23,905 nt of DNA from SIG452 sp045580405 (GTDB taxonomy: Bacteria; Bacillota; Clostridia; UMGS1840), in contig JAZNNT010000179.1 of assembly GCA_045580405.1 (NCBI GenBank), positions 1 through 23,905 on the forward strand, written 5' to 3'. The notes below the pieces were generated by a model. The model was given only the letters and a program-made list of their open reading frames with translations. It had not been told where the DNA came from and ran no database searches. The position numbers were made by a program, and so were the translations under genes. Positions 1-8,033 of the stretch are shown here, one piece after another. The stretch's first letter is position 1, and each line of letters starts with the position of its first letter.

Positions 1-1
1 A

Positions 2-589
2 GCCTACCGAAATGGTGCAAAAACGCCTGTTCTTCACGCGAAAAATGTGGCAGGTGTAGGTGGCGGTAATGTGGCTATGGATGCTGCCCGCTGTGCCAAA
101 CGGTTAGGCGCGGAAAATGTGTATGTGGTGTACCGCCGTTCTTTAGAGGAAATGCCCGCCAGAAAAGAAGAAGTGGAACACGCCATGGAAGAAGGCATTC
201 AATTTAATGTGCTGACAAATCCCAAAGAAATTGTGGGAGACGAAAATAAATTTGTTTCGGGCATTCGCTGTGTGAGAATGGAATTGGGCGAGCCTGACGA
301 ATCCGGCAGACGCCGTCCCGTGGAAAAAGCAGACAGCGACTTTGTGCTTCCCGTGGATGCGGTGATTATGTCCATCGGAACTTCTCCCAATCCGCTGATT
401 AAGAGCACAACCGAAGGGTTGGAAACCAATTCTCACGGCTGTATCGTCACCAATGAAGGAGGGAAAACCTCCCGTGAGGGTGTGTATGCAGGCGGAGATG
501 CGGTTACCGGTGCCGCAACGGTAATTCTTGCCATGGGGGCAGGAAAAACTGCAGCAAAATCCATTATGGAATATTTGGAAAACAAATAA
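2..589 (+). CDS. NADPH-dependent glutamate synthase / NfnB-like FAD oxidoreductase, 3' part
   Basis: This is the C-terminal part of a GltD-like flavoprotein. The frame is open to the left edge, so the 5' part lies outside the window and the GTG at 47 is internal. The visible part has the nucleotide-binding motif GGGNVAMDAAR, then YRRS and MPARKEEVEHA, which are typical of the NADPH-binding domain. Near the end are the FAD-binding features VYAGGDAVTGAATVILAMGAGK. The family includes the glutamate synthase small subunit, the homotetrameric archaeal/clostridial GltA type, and NfnB, which works in electron bifurcation between NADPH, NADH and ferredoxin. The fragment cannot separate these. An NfnA-type subunit gene immediately upstream would favour NfnB, but that region is not in view. 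The gene ends at a strong intrinsic terminator. Confidence 0.88.
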   Translation, partial: AYRNGAKTPVLHAKNVAGVGGGNVAMDAARCAKRLGAENVYVVYRRSLEEMPARKEEVEHAMEEGIQFNVLTNPKEIVGDENKFVSGIRCVRMELGEPDESGRRRPVEKADSDFVLPVDAVIMSIGTSPNPLIKSTTEGLETNSHGCIVTNEGGKTSREGVYAGGDAVTGAATVILAMGAGKTAAKSIMEYLENK

Positions 590-590
590 G

Positions 591-616
591 AAAAAGCACC
601 CGATGGGTGCTTTTTT
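591..616 (+). terminator. Intrinsic terminator, usable from both sides
   Basis: An 11-bp perfect stem (591-601 with 605-615) has a 3-base loop, a GC-rich core (GCACCC/GGGTGC) and a run of six T. It starts one base after the oxidoreductase stop codon. The A-run on the left arm gives a T-run on the minus strand, so it can also stop the convergent patatin-like gene, whose stop is at 619-621. Confidence 0.85.
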
Positions 617-618
617 AT

Positions 619-1722
619 TTATTGGAACACGGAGAGGAAAATTCCTGCAGCTGTTTCTTTTGGGTATTTTGTTTGGAACTCCAATACCCTGCAAGGTTGC
701 TCCAGGAACAGCTTTGCCAAAACAAACGGAGACGGTGCTTTCTCTGATTTGGGACAGCATTGTTTTCGTTTTATAGCTTTTAAGAAAGAATCTGCCGTAT
801 ATACACAAAAGGGGCTAAGCTTTAACAGCTTTCCCGTGATTTCTGCAGATTCTTTTAGCATTTCCATAGCAGAACCGGTGGGGAGCAAAGCGTTTGCTTT
901 CAGAAACCGGTACCAACGGGAGAGGGCGATTTGCCGTTTGCGTAAAAGCTCTCCAAACGTATCTTTTTGAAAGGTAAACACATCGCCTTCGTATATACCA
1001 AAGGCTTTTAAGGTGTCCAGATACCCTAACCGGATATTTCGCCCTGTATTTTCTTTGCGAAAAACCAGCCAGTTTCCTAAATTCCATTTGGGGGATATTG
1101 AAATTACTGACGTGTCTTTGGCAAAAGGAAACTTTTTCGGGTTGTATGGATCTAAGCTGACCGCAATCACCCGATCTGCTCCTTTGGATCTTGCCAAACA
1201 AACGGGCAGATTGTCGCAGTAACCGCCGTCCATGTATTCCACCCCTGCAATAGTGTGGCATTTTGCGATGGGAAAGCAGGCGGTGGTTGCCATTAGGTAA
1301 TCGCCCAGCATCCCGGACGGTACATCCTCGGTAAATACTTGATGGGCGGACAAGTCGTCTTTTTTTGCCAATACCATCCCCAAAGGGATACGGGAAGCAC
1401 GAATTTTTTCTTCGCTTAAATGGGTTTTGATGAGATTTTCAAGTCCCTGACGACACACACCTCCGCTTTTGAAAAATGCTTTGGCATACTCTAAAAAATT
1501 CGGTTCCCTGGGGAAGTCGAACACAGCGGTAGTGTTTAATGTTTCCCAAAGCTCTACTGCCGTATCGTAGGAATCCTGCACCATCAGAGCACCGTTCAAG
1601 GCTCCCACGGAAGTGCCTGTAATCACATCGGGGGAGATTTTAAGTGTTCTGAGTGCCTTCCAAACGCCAATCTGATAAGAACCCCGTGAACCGCCGCCTG
1701 CCAGTGCCAATCCTGTTTTCAT
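619..1722 (-). CDS. Patatin-like phospholipase family protein
   Basis: This 367-residue serine acyl hydrolase should act on phospholipids or other acyl esters in the cytoplasm or at the inner face of the membrane. The patatin signatures are all present: the oxyanion-hole loop GGGSRG at residues 9-14, the nucleophile elbow GTSVG with Ser38, and the catalytic aspartate in DGG with Asp165. Together these give the Ser-Asp dyad. There is no signal peptide or membrane span, as is usual for the short bacterial RssA/YjjU-like group. The start at 1722 follows a clear GGAGG (complement of 1729-1734) six bases away. The longer frame reaching 1890 runs across the rsmA promoter and has no better start. 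The gene is divergent from rsmA. I saw no confident promoter for it in the 79 bases up to 1801. The substrate cannot be inferred. Confidence 0.88.
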   Translation of the reverse strand: MKTGLALAGGGSRGSYQIGVWKALRTLKISPDVITGTSVGALNGALMVQDSYDTAVELWETLNTTAVFDFPREPNFLEYAKAFFKSGGVCRQGLENLIKTHLSEEKIRASRIPLGMVLAKKDDLSAHQVFTEDVPSGMLGDYLMATTACFPIAKCHTIAGVEYMDGGYCDNLPVCLARSKGADRVIAVSLDPYNPKKFPFAKDTSVISISPKWNLGNWLVFRKENTGRNIRLGYLDTLKAFGIYEGDVFTFQKDTFGELLRKRQIALSRWYRFLKANALLPTGSAMEMLKESAEITGKLLKLSPFCVYTADSFLKAIKRKQCCPKSEKAPSPFVLAKLFLEQPCRVLEFQTKYPKETAAGIFLSVFQ

Positions 1723-1800
1723 CGTCTGCCTCCTTTTTTTGTCTTCTTTACAGTATGAACAATTTTTTGTAAAAAATACGAAAAAAGATATCTCGAAGGT

Positions 1801-1829
1801 TTGACAGGTAACAGCTTTTATGATATGAT
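1801..1829 (+). promoter_or_regulatory. SigA-type promoter for rsmA
   Basis: TTGACA at 1801-1806, a 17-base spacer and TATGAT at 1824-1829. Transcription would begin near 1836. That places the GTG at 1836 on the first transcribed bases and supports the ATG at 1872 as the true rsmA start. Confidence 0.8.
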
Positions 1830-1871
1830 AAATATGTGAAAATTTGGAAAACAGGCAAGGGGAGAGCCAGT

Positions 1872-2681
1872 ATGGGAAAAATAGCGGCAAAAAAATCGCT
1901 GGGACAGAACTTTTTGCAGGACGATTCCGTGATTGATAATATTGTAACCCAATCGGGAGTAAACCGGGATACCGATGTGTTGGAAATCGGACCAGGACTT
2001 GGTGCTGTTACCGATTTGTTGGTGGAACGGGCGAGAAATGTGGTGGCGGTGGAAATTGACGACCGTTTGTACCGCAATTTGGTGAAAAAACACGGACACC
2101 GTGATAATTTTACGATTTTAAATGCAGATATTCTGGAAACGGATTTATCCAAAATTGTGACCGATAATATGATTGTGGTAGCGAATTTACCTTATTATAT
2201 TACCACCCCCATTATTACCAAACTGGTAGAGAATCCCTGCGGATTAAAATCTTTAACGGTGATGGTGCAATTAGAGGTGGCAAAACGAATCTGTGCAGAC
2301 CATACTCAAAAGGATTATGGAGCTATCTCTGTTTTTTGTAATTATCATTGCGATACCGAGCTTTTGTTTACGGTTGCTCCGGAAGCCTTTGATCCTGTTC
2401 CGAAAGTGACCTCCGCTGTGATGAAGCTTACCTTCCGGGAGGAAAAAGCAGTCACACCAAAAAACGAAAAGCACTTCTTTTCTGTGGTGAAAGCGGCATT
2501 TTCTAACCGCAGAAAAACCTTGGCAAATTGCTTGATGCAAAGCTTCTTGATATCTCGTGAGGCGGCAAATGATTTCGTTTGTGCCTGCGGTTTGCCGGAA
2601 ACTGTTCGCGGAGAGAAGCTTTCCCTTACCGATTTTGCAAAACTCAGCGATTTGATGCAGGATGAGAGAAATCAGCGATAA
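1872..2681 (+). CDS. rsmA: 16S rRNA dimethyladenosine transferase RsmA (KsgA)
   Basis: RsmA uses S-adenosylmethionine to dimethylate the two adjacent adenosines (A1518 and A1519 in E. coli numbering) in the 3' terminal hairpin of 16S rRNA, late in 30S assembly. The 269-residue protein has the N-terminal SLGQNFL motif (residues 9-15), the SAM-binding EIGPGLG (38-44), acidic motif II VAVEID (58-63), the catalytic NLPYY (105-109) and the C-terminal RNA-binding signature FSNRRKTL (210-217). Length and motif order match the family. The ATG at 1872 is preceded by AAGGGGAG, eight bases away. A 36-base longer GTG start would sit at the predicted transcription start. It is a single-gene unit with its own promoter. 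No hairpin terminator is visible before the pckG promoter. Loss of this gene is known to give kasugamycin resistance in other bacteria. Confidence 0.97.
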   Translation: MGKIAAKKSLGQNFLQDDSVIDNIVTQSGVNRDTDVLEIGPGLGAVTDLLVERARNVVAVEIDDRLYRNLVKKHGHRDNFTILNADILETDLSKIVTDNMIVVANLPYYITTPIITKLVENPCGLKSLTVMVQLEVAKRICADHTQKDYGAISVFCNYHCDTELLFTVAPEAFDPVPKVTSAVMKLTFREEKAVTPKNEKHFFSVVKAAFSNRRKTLANCLMQSFLISREAANDFVCACGLPETVRGEKLSLTDFAKLSDLMQDERNQR

Positions 2682-2720
2682 AAATGTCCTGAAAAAAACC
2701 AAAAAAATTCAAAAAAAGAC

Positions 2721-2749
2721 TTGCAAAATAAAAAAAAGTGTGCTATACT
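2721..2749 (+). promoter_or_regulatory. Extended -10 promoter for pckG
   Basis: TTGCAA at 2721-2726, a 17-base spacer and TATACT at 2744-2749, with TG one base before the -10 box (extended -10). Transcription would begin about 2756, leaving a leader of roughly 90 bases before the pckG start. A second TATAAT at 2755-2760 has no matching -35 box. Confidence 0.75.
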
Positions 2750-2762
2750 GGTGATATAATGG

Positions 2763-2795
2763 CTGAGAATAGGATTTTGTTTGAAAATTTCTCAG
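2763..2795 (+). promoter_or_regulatory. Inverted repeat in the pckG leader
   Basis: CTGAGAA at 2763-2769 is repeated in inverted form as TTCTCAG at 2789-2795, with 19 bases between. It lies just downstream of the predicted transcription start, so it could be an operator or a 5' UTR stem. A 7-bp repeat can occur by chance in AT-rich DNA. No matching regulator is visible. Confidence 0.3.
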
Positions 2796-2845
2796 AAAAC
2801 CTTTGTGAAAAATCTTATATATAAATGGAAAAAGGAGTATTAGAA

Positions 2846-4594
2846 ATGACTGACAACAAATTTGTGTTAAGCTGGGTTGAAGAAATGAAAGCCCTGGTAA
2901 AACCCGCTAACGTAGTGTGGATTGACGGCTCCGAAGAGCAACTGGAAAAATTAAGAGAAGAATCTTGTAAATCCGGCGAAATGATTCGTTTAGACCAGGA
3001 AAAATTACCCGGATGTTTTTATCATAGAACTGCTCAGAATGACGTTGCACGTGTGGAAGACAGAACCTTCATCTGTGCAGAAAGTGCTGAGGAAGCAGGT
3101 CCCACCAACAACTGGATGGACCCCAAAGCTGCTTACGAAAAATTAGGTAAATTATTTGACGGCTCCATGGCAGGAAAAACGATGTATGTAATTCCCTTCA
3201 TCATGGGCGTGCTGGGTTCTCCCTTCTCTAAAGTTGGTATCGAATTAACCGACAGCATCTATGTTGTATTAAACATGGCAATTATGACCCGTGTTGGTAT
3301 CCAGGCTGAAAAACAGCTGGGAGACAGCGCAGACTTCACCAAGTGTTTACACGCTTGTAAAGATGTAAATCCCGACGAAAGATATATCATGCACTTCCCC
3401 CAGGATAACACCATCTGGAGCATTAACTCCGCATACGGCGGAAACGTACTCTTAGGTAAAAAATGTCTGGCTTTGCGTATTGCAAGCTACCTGGGTAGAA
3501 AAGAAGGCTGGATGGCTGAACATATGCTCATCTTAGGCTTAGAAAATCCCAAAGGTGAAGTAAAATACATTGCAGCAGCATTCCCGTCTGCTTGCGGTAA
3601 AACCAACCTGGCAATGTTGATTCCGCCCTCTATTTTAAAAGGTTATAAAGTGTATACCGTTGGTGACGATATCGCTTGGATTCGTGTTGGCAAAGACGGC
3701 AGACTGTGGGCTATGAACCCTGAAGCAGGTTTCTTCGGTGTTGCTCCCGGTACCTCCAACAAAACCAACCCCAACGCTCTGGCTACCACCATGAAGAACA
3801 CCATCTTCACCAACGTATTCTTAAAAGATGACAACACTGTTTGGTGGGAAGGTATGGACGGTGACGCTCCGGCAACCGGTACCGACTGGCTGGGTAACCC
3901 CTGGACTCCGGATTCCGGCGTAAAAGGTGCTCATCCCAATTCCAGATTTACCGCTCCTGCTTGTCAGTGCCCTTGCATTTCTCCCGAATTTGAATCCACC
4001 GAAGGCGTTCCGCTGTCTGCAATTGTATTTGGCGGCAGACGTGCAAAAACCGCTCCGCTGGTATACCAGTCCTTTAACTGGAATCACGGTGTATTTATGG
4101 GTGCTACCATGGCATCCGAAACCACCGCAGCAGCTGCAGGTGCAGTTGGCGTGGTTCGTCGTGACCCCATGGCTATGATTCCCTTCTGCGGATATAATAT
4201 GGGTGACTACTTCCAGCATTGGCTGGATATGGGCACCAAAACCGACAAGCTGCCCTTAATCTTCCATGTAAACTGGTTCAGAACCAATGCGGAAGGCAAA
4301 TTCATCTGGCCCGGATTCGGTGATAACGTTCGTGTGTTAAACTGGATTTTAGCAAGATGTGCAGGCGAAGTTGATGCAGTTGAAACTGCAATCGGCTATC
4401 TGCCTAAGAAAGAAGACTTAGACTTAACCGGCTTAGATATTTCTGATGAAGTATTAACCGAGCTGTTAAGCGTTGACAAAGAAGTTTGGTTAGAAGAAAC
4501 CAAAGGCATTGCTGAATTCTTCGCAAAATTTGGTGACAGACTGCCCAAAGAACTGGCAGCTGAGCTGGAAGGATTAAAAGCAAGATTACAGTAA
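2846..4594 (+). CDS. pckG: Phosphoenolpyruvate carboxykinase, GTP type
   Basis: PckG interconverts oxaloacetate plus GTP with phosphoenolpyruvate, CO2 and GDP. In anaerobes it can run toward gluconeogenesis or toward CO2 fixation into oxaloacetate. The 582-residue protein has the GTP-PEPCK P-loop FPSACGKTN (246-254) with the conserved active-site cysteine Cys250, the kinase-2 motif GDDIAW (273-278), and VNWFRTNAEGKFIWPGFGDN near 475-494. Length and motifs fit the GTP family, not the ATP-dependent pckA family. I chose the ATG at 2846 because AAAGGAG lies eight bases before it. The in-frame ATG at 2825 has only AT-rich DNA upstream and would place that Shine-Dalgarno inside the coding region. 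It is transcribed alone, between its own promoter and a strong terminator. Confidence 0.96.
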   Translation: MTDNKFVLSWVEEMKALVKPANVVWIDGSEEQLEKLREESCKSGEMIRLDQEKLPGCFYHRTAQNDVARVEDRTFICAESAEEAGPTNNWMDPKAAYEKLGKLFDGSMAGKTMYVIPFIMGVLGSPFSKVGIELTDSIYVVLNMAIMTRVGIQAEKQLGDSADFTKCLHACKDVNPDERYIMHFPQDNTIWSINSAYGGNVLLGKKCLALRIASYLGRKEGWMAEHMLILGLENPKGEVKYIAAAFPSACGKTNLAMLIPPSILKGYKVYTVGDDIAWIRVGKDGRLWAMNPEAGFFGVAPGTSNKTNPNALATTMKNTIFTNVFLKDDNTVWWEGMDGDAPATGTDWLGNPWTPDSGVKGAHPNSRFTAPACQCPCISPEFESTEGVPLSAIVFGGRRAKTAPLVYQSFNWNHGVFMGATMASETTAAAAGAVGVVRRDPMAMIPFCGYNMGDYFQHWLDMGTKTDKLPLIFHVNWFRTNAEGKFIWPGFGDNVRVLNWILARCAGEVDAVETAIGYLPKKEDLDLTGLDISDEVLTELLSVDKEVWLEETKGIAEFFAKFGDRLPKELAAELEGLKARLQ

Positions 4595-4606
4595 TCTCAA
4601 GTTGTT

Positions 4607-4641
4607 AAAAGTGCTGCACCCTTCGGTGCGGCACTTTTTTT
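4607..4641 (+). terminator. Intrinsic terminator of pckG
   Basis: A 14-bp stem with one G-T pair (4607-4620 with 4625-4638), a CTTC loop and a seven-T run. It begins 12 bases after the pckG stop codon. Confidence 0.9.
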
Positions 4642-4670
4642 GTTGGTATTTCAGAACTTTTTGGAGGATA

Positions 4671-4699
4671 TTGACTTTTTTTGTCAGGTATGGTATGAT
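4671..4699 (+). promoter_or_regulatory. Extended -10 promoter for the zinc-ribbon membrane protein
   Basis: TTGACT at 4671-4676, a 17-base spacer and TATGAT at 4694-4699, with TG one base before the -10 box. It lies between the pckG terminator and the gene at 4766. Confidence 0.72.
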
Positions 4700-4765
4700 G
4701 TTAATAGGAAAATCTTACTATGTTTGTGGGTAACACAATCAAATGAAAATCAGGAGGAATTTATT

Positions 4766-5650
4766 ATGGCATTTTGTAAGTATTGCGGCACAGAGCTGGC
4801 AGAAGGCGAAGTTTGTGCTTGTCAGACACCTCAGGAAGAGCCAGTAGTGACTGCGAGCGCACCTCAGGTGGAACCTGCAGAAAGTGAGACGGCTCCCCAG
4901 TCAGCTCCTCAGACTTCCAATGCATTGGTTGGTGCATTAAACGATGTTTGGAAAATGTTTGTAGCACTCATTAAAAAACCGGTTAGCGTTGCCAAAGAAT
5001 TTGTGGCAAACGGGACTTCCATGCATTGCTATGTGATGATTGGAATCCAAGCAATTGCGGTGGCACTTCTGGTAACTATTTTAGCAGCTAAATATAATGG
5101 CATGCTGGAATCCGCAATGGGACTGGCATCCTTGGGTGGCGGCTCAATGTCTTCGGTAGCAAACGAAGCAATTAAGCAGGCTACCTTCTCCATTCCTCTG
5201 GTGATTCTGGTTGGACTGGTGTTGACTGCCGGTATGGCGTTTTTAATTCCTGCATTATTTACGGTAGCAGCAAAAATTTTCAAAGGAAAAGCAGATTATA
5301 ACACCATGCTGAAAGTATCTTCCGTAAACAGCTTAGTGCTGACTCCCTTCGTTTTGGTTGGTGCGGTAAGCTCCTTCTTCGTTTCTGCAGAAATCGGAAT
5401 TGGGGCTATGATGAATCCCATGGGGATAATTTCTGCATTTACTGTTCCGGTAATCGTTGCTTGTTTAGGTATGTCGTTGGGTTCTTTTTTGATGATGGCA
5501 TTGCTTCCGAATGTCATGGAACTGGATGCCGAAAATCATCCTTATGCAATGTTCATTGTGTGGCTGCTGTCCGCAGTGGCATTCTACCTGGTATTCTCTT
5601 TGGTGGGATGGCCGTTGTGTGCGCCTGCTGCTATGAAAACCTTGCTGTAA
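4766..5650 (+). CDS. Zinc-ribbon domain multi-pass membrane protein (Yip1-like)
   Basis: No specific function is recognised. The 294-residue protein begins with a short zinc-ribbon motif, with Cys4, Cys7, Cys17 and Cys19 (CKYCG, then CAC). A linker rich in Pro, Gln, Glu and Ala follows to about residue 52. The rest is hydrophobic, with about five membrane segments near residues 89-108, 141-170, 186-207, 219-246 and 260-284. This layout, a cytosolic zinc ribbon followed by a Yip1/YIF1-like membrane block, is common in uncharacterised Firmicute proteins. The ATG at 4766 follows AGGAGG by eight bases; the 42 extra residues open upstream would overlap the promoter. It is a single-gene unit. A role in membrane organisation is a guess from architecture only. 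Confidence 0.8.
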   Translation: MAFCKYCGTELAEGEVCACQTPQEEPVVTASAPQVEPAESETAPQSAPQTSNALVGALNDVWKMFVALIKKPVSVAKEFVANGTSMHCYVMIGIQAIAVALLVTILAAKYNGMLESAMGLASLGGGSMSSVANEAIKQATFSIPLVILVGLVLTAGMAFLIPALFTVAAKIFKGKADYNTMLKVSSVNSLVLTPFVLVGAVSSFFVSAEIGIGAMMNPMGIISAFTVPVIVACLGMSLGSFLMMALLPNVMELDAENHPYAMFIVWLLSAVAFYLVFSLVGWPLCAPAAMKTLL

Positions 5651-5663
5651 ATTTGCATGAAGT

Positions 5664-5694
5664 AAACACCGGGGATTTTCCTCGGTGTTTTTTC
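5664..5694 (+). terminator. Intrinsic terminator of the zinc-ribbon membrane protein gene
   Basis: A 12-bp stem with one G-T pair (5664-5675 with 5679-5690), a TTT loop and a T-run. The 150 bases after it are very AT-rich, and I see nothing in them before the groES promoter. Confidence 0.85.
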
Positions 5695-5847
5695 TTGATA
5701 TTTTTGCTCCGCTTTTGGTCAACTTTTTGCAAATTCCCTGAAAATACTGAATTTTTACAAAAAACGGAAAAGTTATAAAAAACTTTAAAAAACAAAGAAA
5801 TCAATAGAAAAACAATCGTAAATTAAAATATTTAGACTTATCCATGA

Positions 5848-5876
5848 TTGATATTATTGGTAGGGTTTACTATAAT
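5848..5876 (+). promoter_or_regulatory. SigA-type promoter of groES-groEL
   Basis: TTGATA at 5848-5853, a 17-base spacer and a perfect TATAAT at 5871-5876. The CIRCE operator starts four bases after the -10 box, so HrcA bound there would cover the transcription start. Confidence 0.85.
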
Positions 5877-5879
5877 GAA

Positions 5880-5906
5880 TTAGCACTCTAACCGAAAGAG
5901 TGCTAA
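5880..5906 (+). promoter_or_regulatory. CIRCE element (HrcA operator)
   Basis: TTAGCACTC at 5880-5888, nine bases, then GAGTGCTAA at 5898-5906. Both arms match the consensus at every position. The repressor HrcA binds this site and is kept active by GroEL, so heat stress that occupies GroEL derepresses the operon. hrcA itself is not in the window. Confidence 0.97.
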
Positions 5907-5953
5907 AATTGTCGGAAATCCTATGGAAATAAAGAATATTGGAGGAATTACAC

Positions 5954-6241
5954 ATGAATTTAAAACCCTTGGGTGACAGAGTTGTCATCCGTATGGTAGA
6001 AGCAGAAGAAACCACCAAAAGCGGTATCATTTTAGCAGGATCTGCCAAAGAAAAGCCTCAAATGGCAGAAGTTGTGGCAGTTGGTCCCGGCGGAACGGTA
6101 GACGGCAAAGAAATTAAAATGGAAGTAGCTATTGGTGATAAGGTTATCACCAATAAATATGCAGGCACCGAAGTAAAATTAGACGGTACCGAATATATTG
6201 TGCTGCGTCAGGCAGATATTTTAGCAAAAGTGGAAGACTAA
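5954..6241 (+). CDS. groES: Co-chaperonin GroES
   Basis: GroES is the 10-kDa heptameric lid that caps GroEL and encloses substrate proteins for folding in the cytosol. The 95-residue protein begins MNLKPLGDRVVIR and has the mobile-loop region EETTKSGIILAGSAKEKPQ (around residues 16-34), followed by the usual EVVAVGPG core and a YIVLRQADILA C-terminal strand. Length is normal for the family. The ATG at 5954 follows GGAGG at 5941-5945, eight bases away. An upstream in-frame TTG at 5939 would overlap the Shine-Dalgarno and is rejected. It is the first gene of the CIRCE-controlled operon and lies 78 bases before groEL. Confidence 0.98.
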   Translation: MNLKPLGDRVVIRMVEAEETTKSGIILAGSAKEKPQMAEVVAVGPGGTVDGKEIKMEVAIGDKVITNKYAGTEVKLDGTEYIVLRQADILAKVED

Positions 6242-6254
6242 TTTTTTAATCTTC

Positions 6255-6272
6255 GGACTCAAAGCTGAGTCT
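6255..6272 (+). promoter_or_regulatory. Small hairpin between groES and groEL
   Basis: GACTC (6256-6260) pairs with GAGTC (6267-6271) around a 6-base loop, with one more possible G-T pair outside. A short mixed T-rich stretch follows. It is too weak for a strong terminator but could tune groES/groEL transcript levels or mRNA processing. Confidence 0.3.
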
Positions 6273-6319
6273 TCTTTTGCAATAACTTATGTTTAATAGA
6301 AATAAAGGAGTAGATACCA

Positions 6320-7948
6320 ATGGCAAAACAGATTATTTATGGCGAAGAAGCCAGAAAAGCATTAGAACGGGGTATCAACCAGTTGGCGGATACCGTGAAA
6401 ATTACGTTAGGCCCTAAAGGCAGAAACGTGGTTTTAGATAAAAAATTCGGAGCACCCTTAATCACCAATGACGGTGTGTCCATCGCAAAAGAAATTGAGC
6501 TGGAAGACCCTTTTGAAAATATGGGTGCACAGCTGGTCAAAGAAGTTGCCACCAAAACCAACGACGTGGCAGGAGACGGTACCACTACCGCAACTTTGTT
6601 AGCCCAGGCGCTGGTTCGTGAAGGTTTAAAAAACATTGCGGCAGGTGCAAATCCCATGATCGTAAGAAAAGGGATTGCTATGGCAGTTGCCACCGCTGTG
6701 GAAGAAATCAAGAAAAACTCCAGAAAAATTAAGGGTAAAGAAGACATTGCCCGTGTTGCGGCAAACTCTGCAGCAGATGAATATATCGGAACCTTAATCG
6801 CAGATGCTATGGAAAAAGTAACTGCAGACGGCGTTATCACCGTGGAAGAATCCAAAACCGCAGAAACCTTATGCGAAGTGGTAGAAGGTATGCAGTTTGA
6901 CCGTGGTTACATTTCTCCTTACATGGTTACCGATACCGACAAGATGGAAGCTATCTTAGACGATGCATACATTTTAATTACCGATAAAAAAATCACCACC
7001 ATTCAGGACTTACTGCCCTTACTGGAACAGATTGTTCAGCAGGGTAAAAAGCTTGTAATCATTGCAGAAGACATTGAAGGGGAAGCCCTGACCACCTTAG
7101 TATTAAATAAATTAAGAGGCACCTTCACTTGTGTTGCCGTGAAAGCACCCGGTTTTGGCGACAGAAGAAAAGCAATGCTTCAGGATATTGCTATCTTAAC
7201 CGGCGGTGAAGTGATTTCCGATGAATTAGGCTTGGACTTAAAAGAAACCACGCTGTTCCAGTTAGGTAGAGCTAAACAGGTGAAAATTCAGAAAGAAAAC
7301 ACCATCATTGTAGACGGTGCCGGTGATAAAGCTGCTATCAAAGCAAGAGTAAATCAGATTAAAGCTCAGATTTTAGAAACCACTTCCGAATTTGACAAAG
7401 AAAAACTGCAGGAAAGACTGGCAAAACTTTCTGGTGGCGTAGCAGTTCTTAGAGTTGGTGCTGCAACCGAAACCGAAATGAAAGAAAAGAAACTTCGTAT
7501 TGAAGACGCTTTGGCTGCAACCAAAGCAGCTGTGGAAGAAGGGATTGTAGCAGGTGGCGGAACCGCCTTCTTAAATGCTGTTCCCGCTGTGGAAAAATTA
7601 GTTGCAAAAACCGAAGGCGACGAAAAAACCGGCGTAAAAATCGTGTTAAAAGCTTTGGAAGAACCCGTTCGTCAGATTGCGAAAAACGCAGGCGTGGAAG
7701 GTTCTGTGATTGTGGATAAAGTGTATGCGCAGAAGAAAAACGTGGGTTATAATGCATTAACCGAAGAATATGTGGATATGCTGTCCTCCGGTATTGTTGA
7801 TCCCACCAAGGTTACCAGAAATGCGCTGCAGAATGCAGCATCCGTGGCAGCTATGGTATTAACCACCGAAAGTCTGGTTGCTGATATCAAAGAACCCGAA
7901 CCGGCAGCACCCCAGGCAGGTATGGGTGGAATGGGCGGTATGTACTAA
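6320..7948 (+). CDS. groEL: Chaperonin GroEL
   Basis: GroEL is the ATP-driven double-ring chaperonin that folds proteins together with GroES. The 542-residue protein has the hallmarks: the KFGAPLITNDGVSIAKEI segment near the N-terminus, the ATP-binding DGTTTATLLAQ around residue 86, GFGDRRKAML in the apical domain, the IEDALAATKAAVEEGIVAGGG signature with the catalytic aspartate, and a Gly/Met-rich tail ending GGMGGMY. Length is normal and no motif is missing. The start follows AAAGGAG with standard spacing. It is co-transcribed with groES under CIRCE control and ends at a strong terminator. This appears to be the ordinary housekeeping copy, not a divergent second chaperonin. Confidence 0.99.
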   Translation: MAKQIIYGEEARKALERGINQLADTVKITLGPKGRNVVLDKKFGAPLITNDGVSIAKEIELEDPFENMGAQLVKEVATKTNDVAGDGTTTATLLAQALVREGLKNIAAGANPMIVRKGIAMAVATAVEEIKKNSRKIKGKEDIARVAANSAADEYIGTLIADAMEKVTADGVITVEESKTAETLCEVVEGMQFDRGYISPYMVTDTDKMEAILDDAYILITDKKITTIQDLLPLLEQIVQQGKKLVIIAEDIEGEALTTLVLNKLRGTFTCVAVKAPGFGDRRKAMLQDIAILTGGEVISDELGLDLKETTLFQLGRAKQVKIQKENTIIVDGAGDKAAIKARVNQIKAQILETTSEFDKEKLQERLAKLSGGVAVLRVGAATETEMKEKKLRIEDALAATKAAVEEGIVAGGGTAFLNAVPAVEKLVAKTEGDEKTGVKIVLKALEEPVRQIAKNAGVEGSVIVDKVYAQKKNVGYNALTEEYVDMLSSGIVDPTKVTRNALQNAASVAAMVLTTESLVADIKEPEPAAPQAGMGGMGGMY

Positions 7949-7985
7949 TTCTTTTAGGATTGGTTACTGCCACAAAATCGCAAAT

Positions 7986-8030
7986 AAAAAAAAGATTGGA
8001 TTCTTAAGAAAAGAGTCCAATCTTTTTTTA
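7986..8030 (+). terminator. Intrinsic terminator of groEL, possibly bidirectional
   Basis: An eight-A run plus GATTGGA (to 8000) pairs with TCCAATC (8016-8022) plus seven T. The 15-base loop can pair further inside (TTCTT with AAGAA). The A-run and T-run flank the stem on both sides, so it can also serve recD2 arriving from the right. Confidence 0.82.
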
Positions 8031-8033
8031 TAT

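Noticed and set aside
143..808. Long open frame on the minus strand across the oxidoreductase and the patatin 3' end
   Set aside because: It overlaps two recognised genes and their terminator, and its translation shows no family features.
1723..1890. N-terminal extension of the patatin-like protein (56 extra residues)
   Set aside because: It runs across the rsmA promoter region, has no Shine-Dalgarno, and the ATG at 1722 has a perfect GGAGG and starts right at the conserved patatin N-terminus.
6337..6855. Minus-strand open frame of 172 codons inside groEL
   Set aside because: It is a mirror of the groEL codon pattern, low in complexity, with no Shine-Dalgarno and no recognisable domain.
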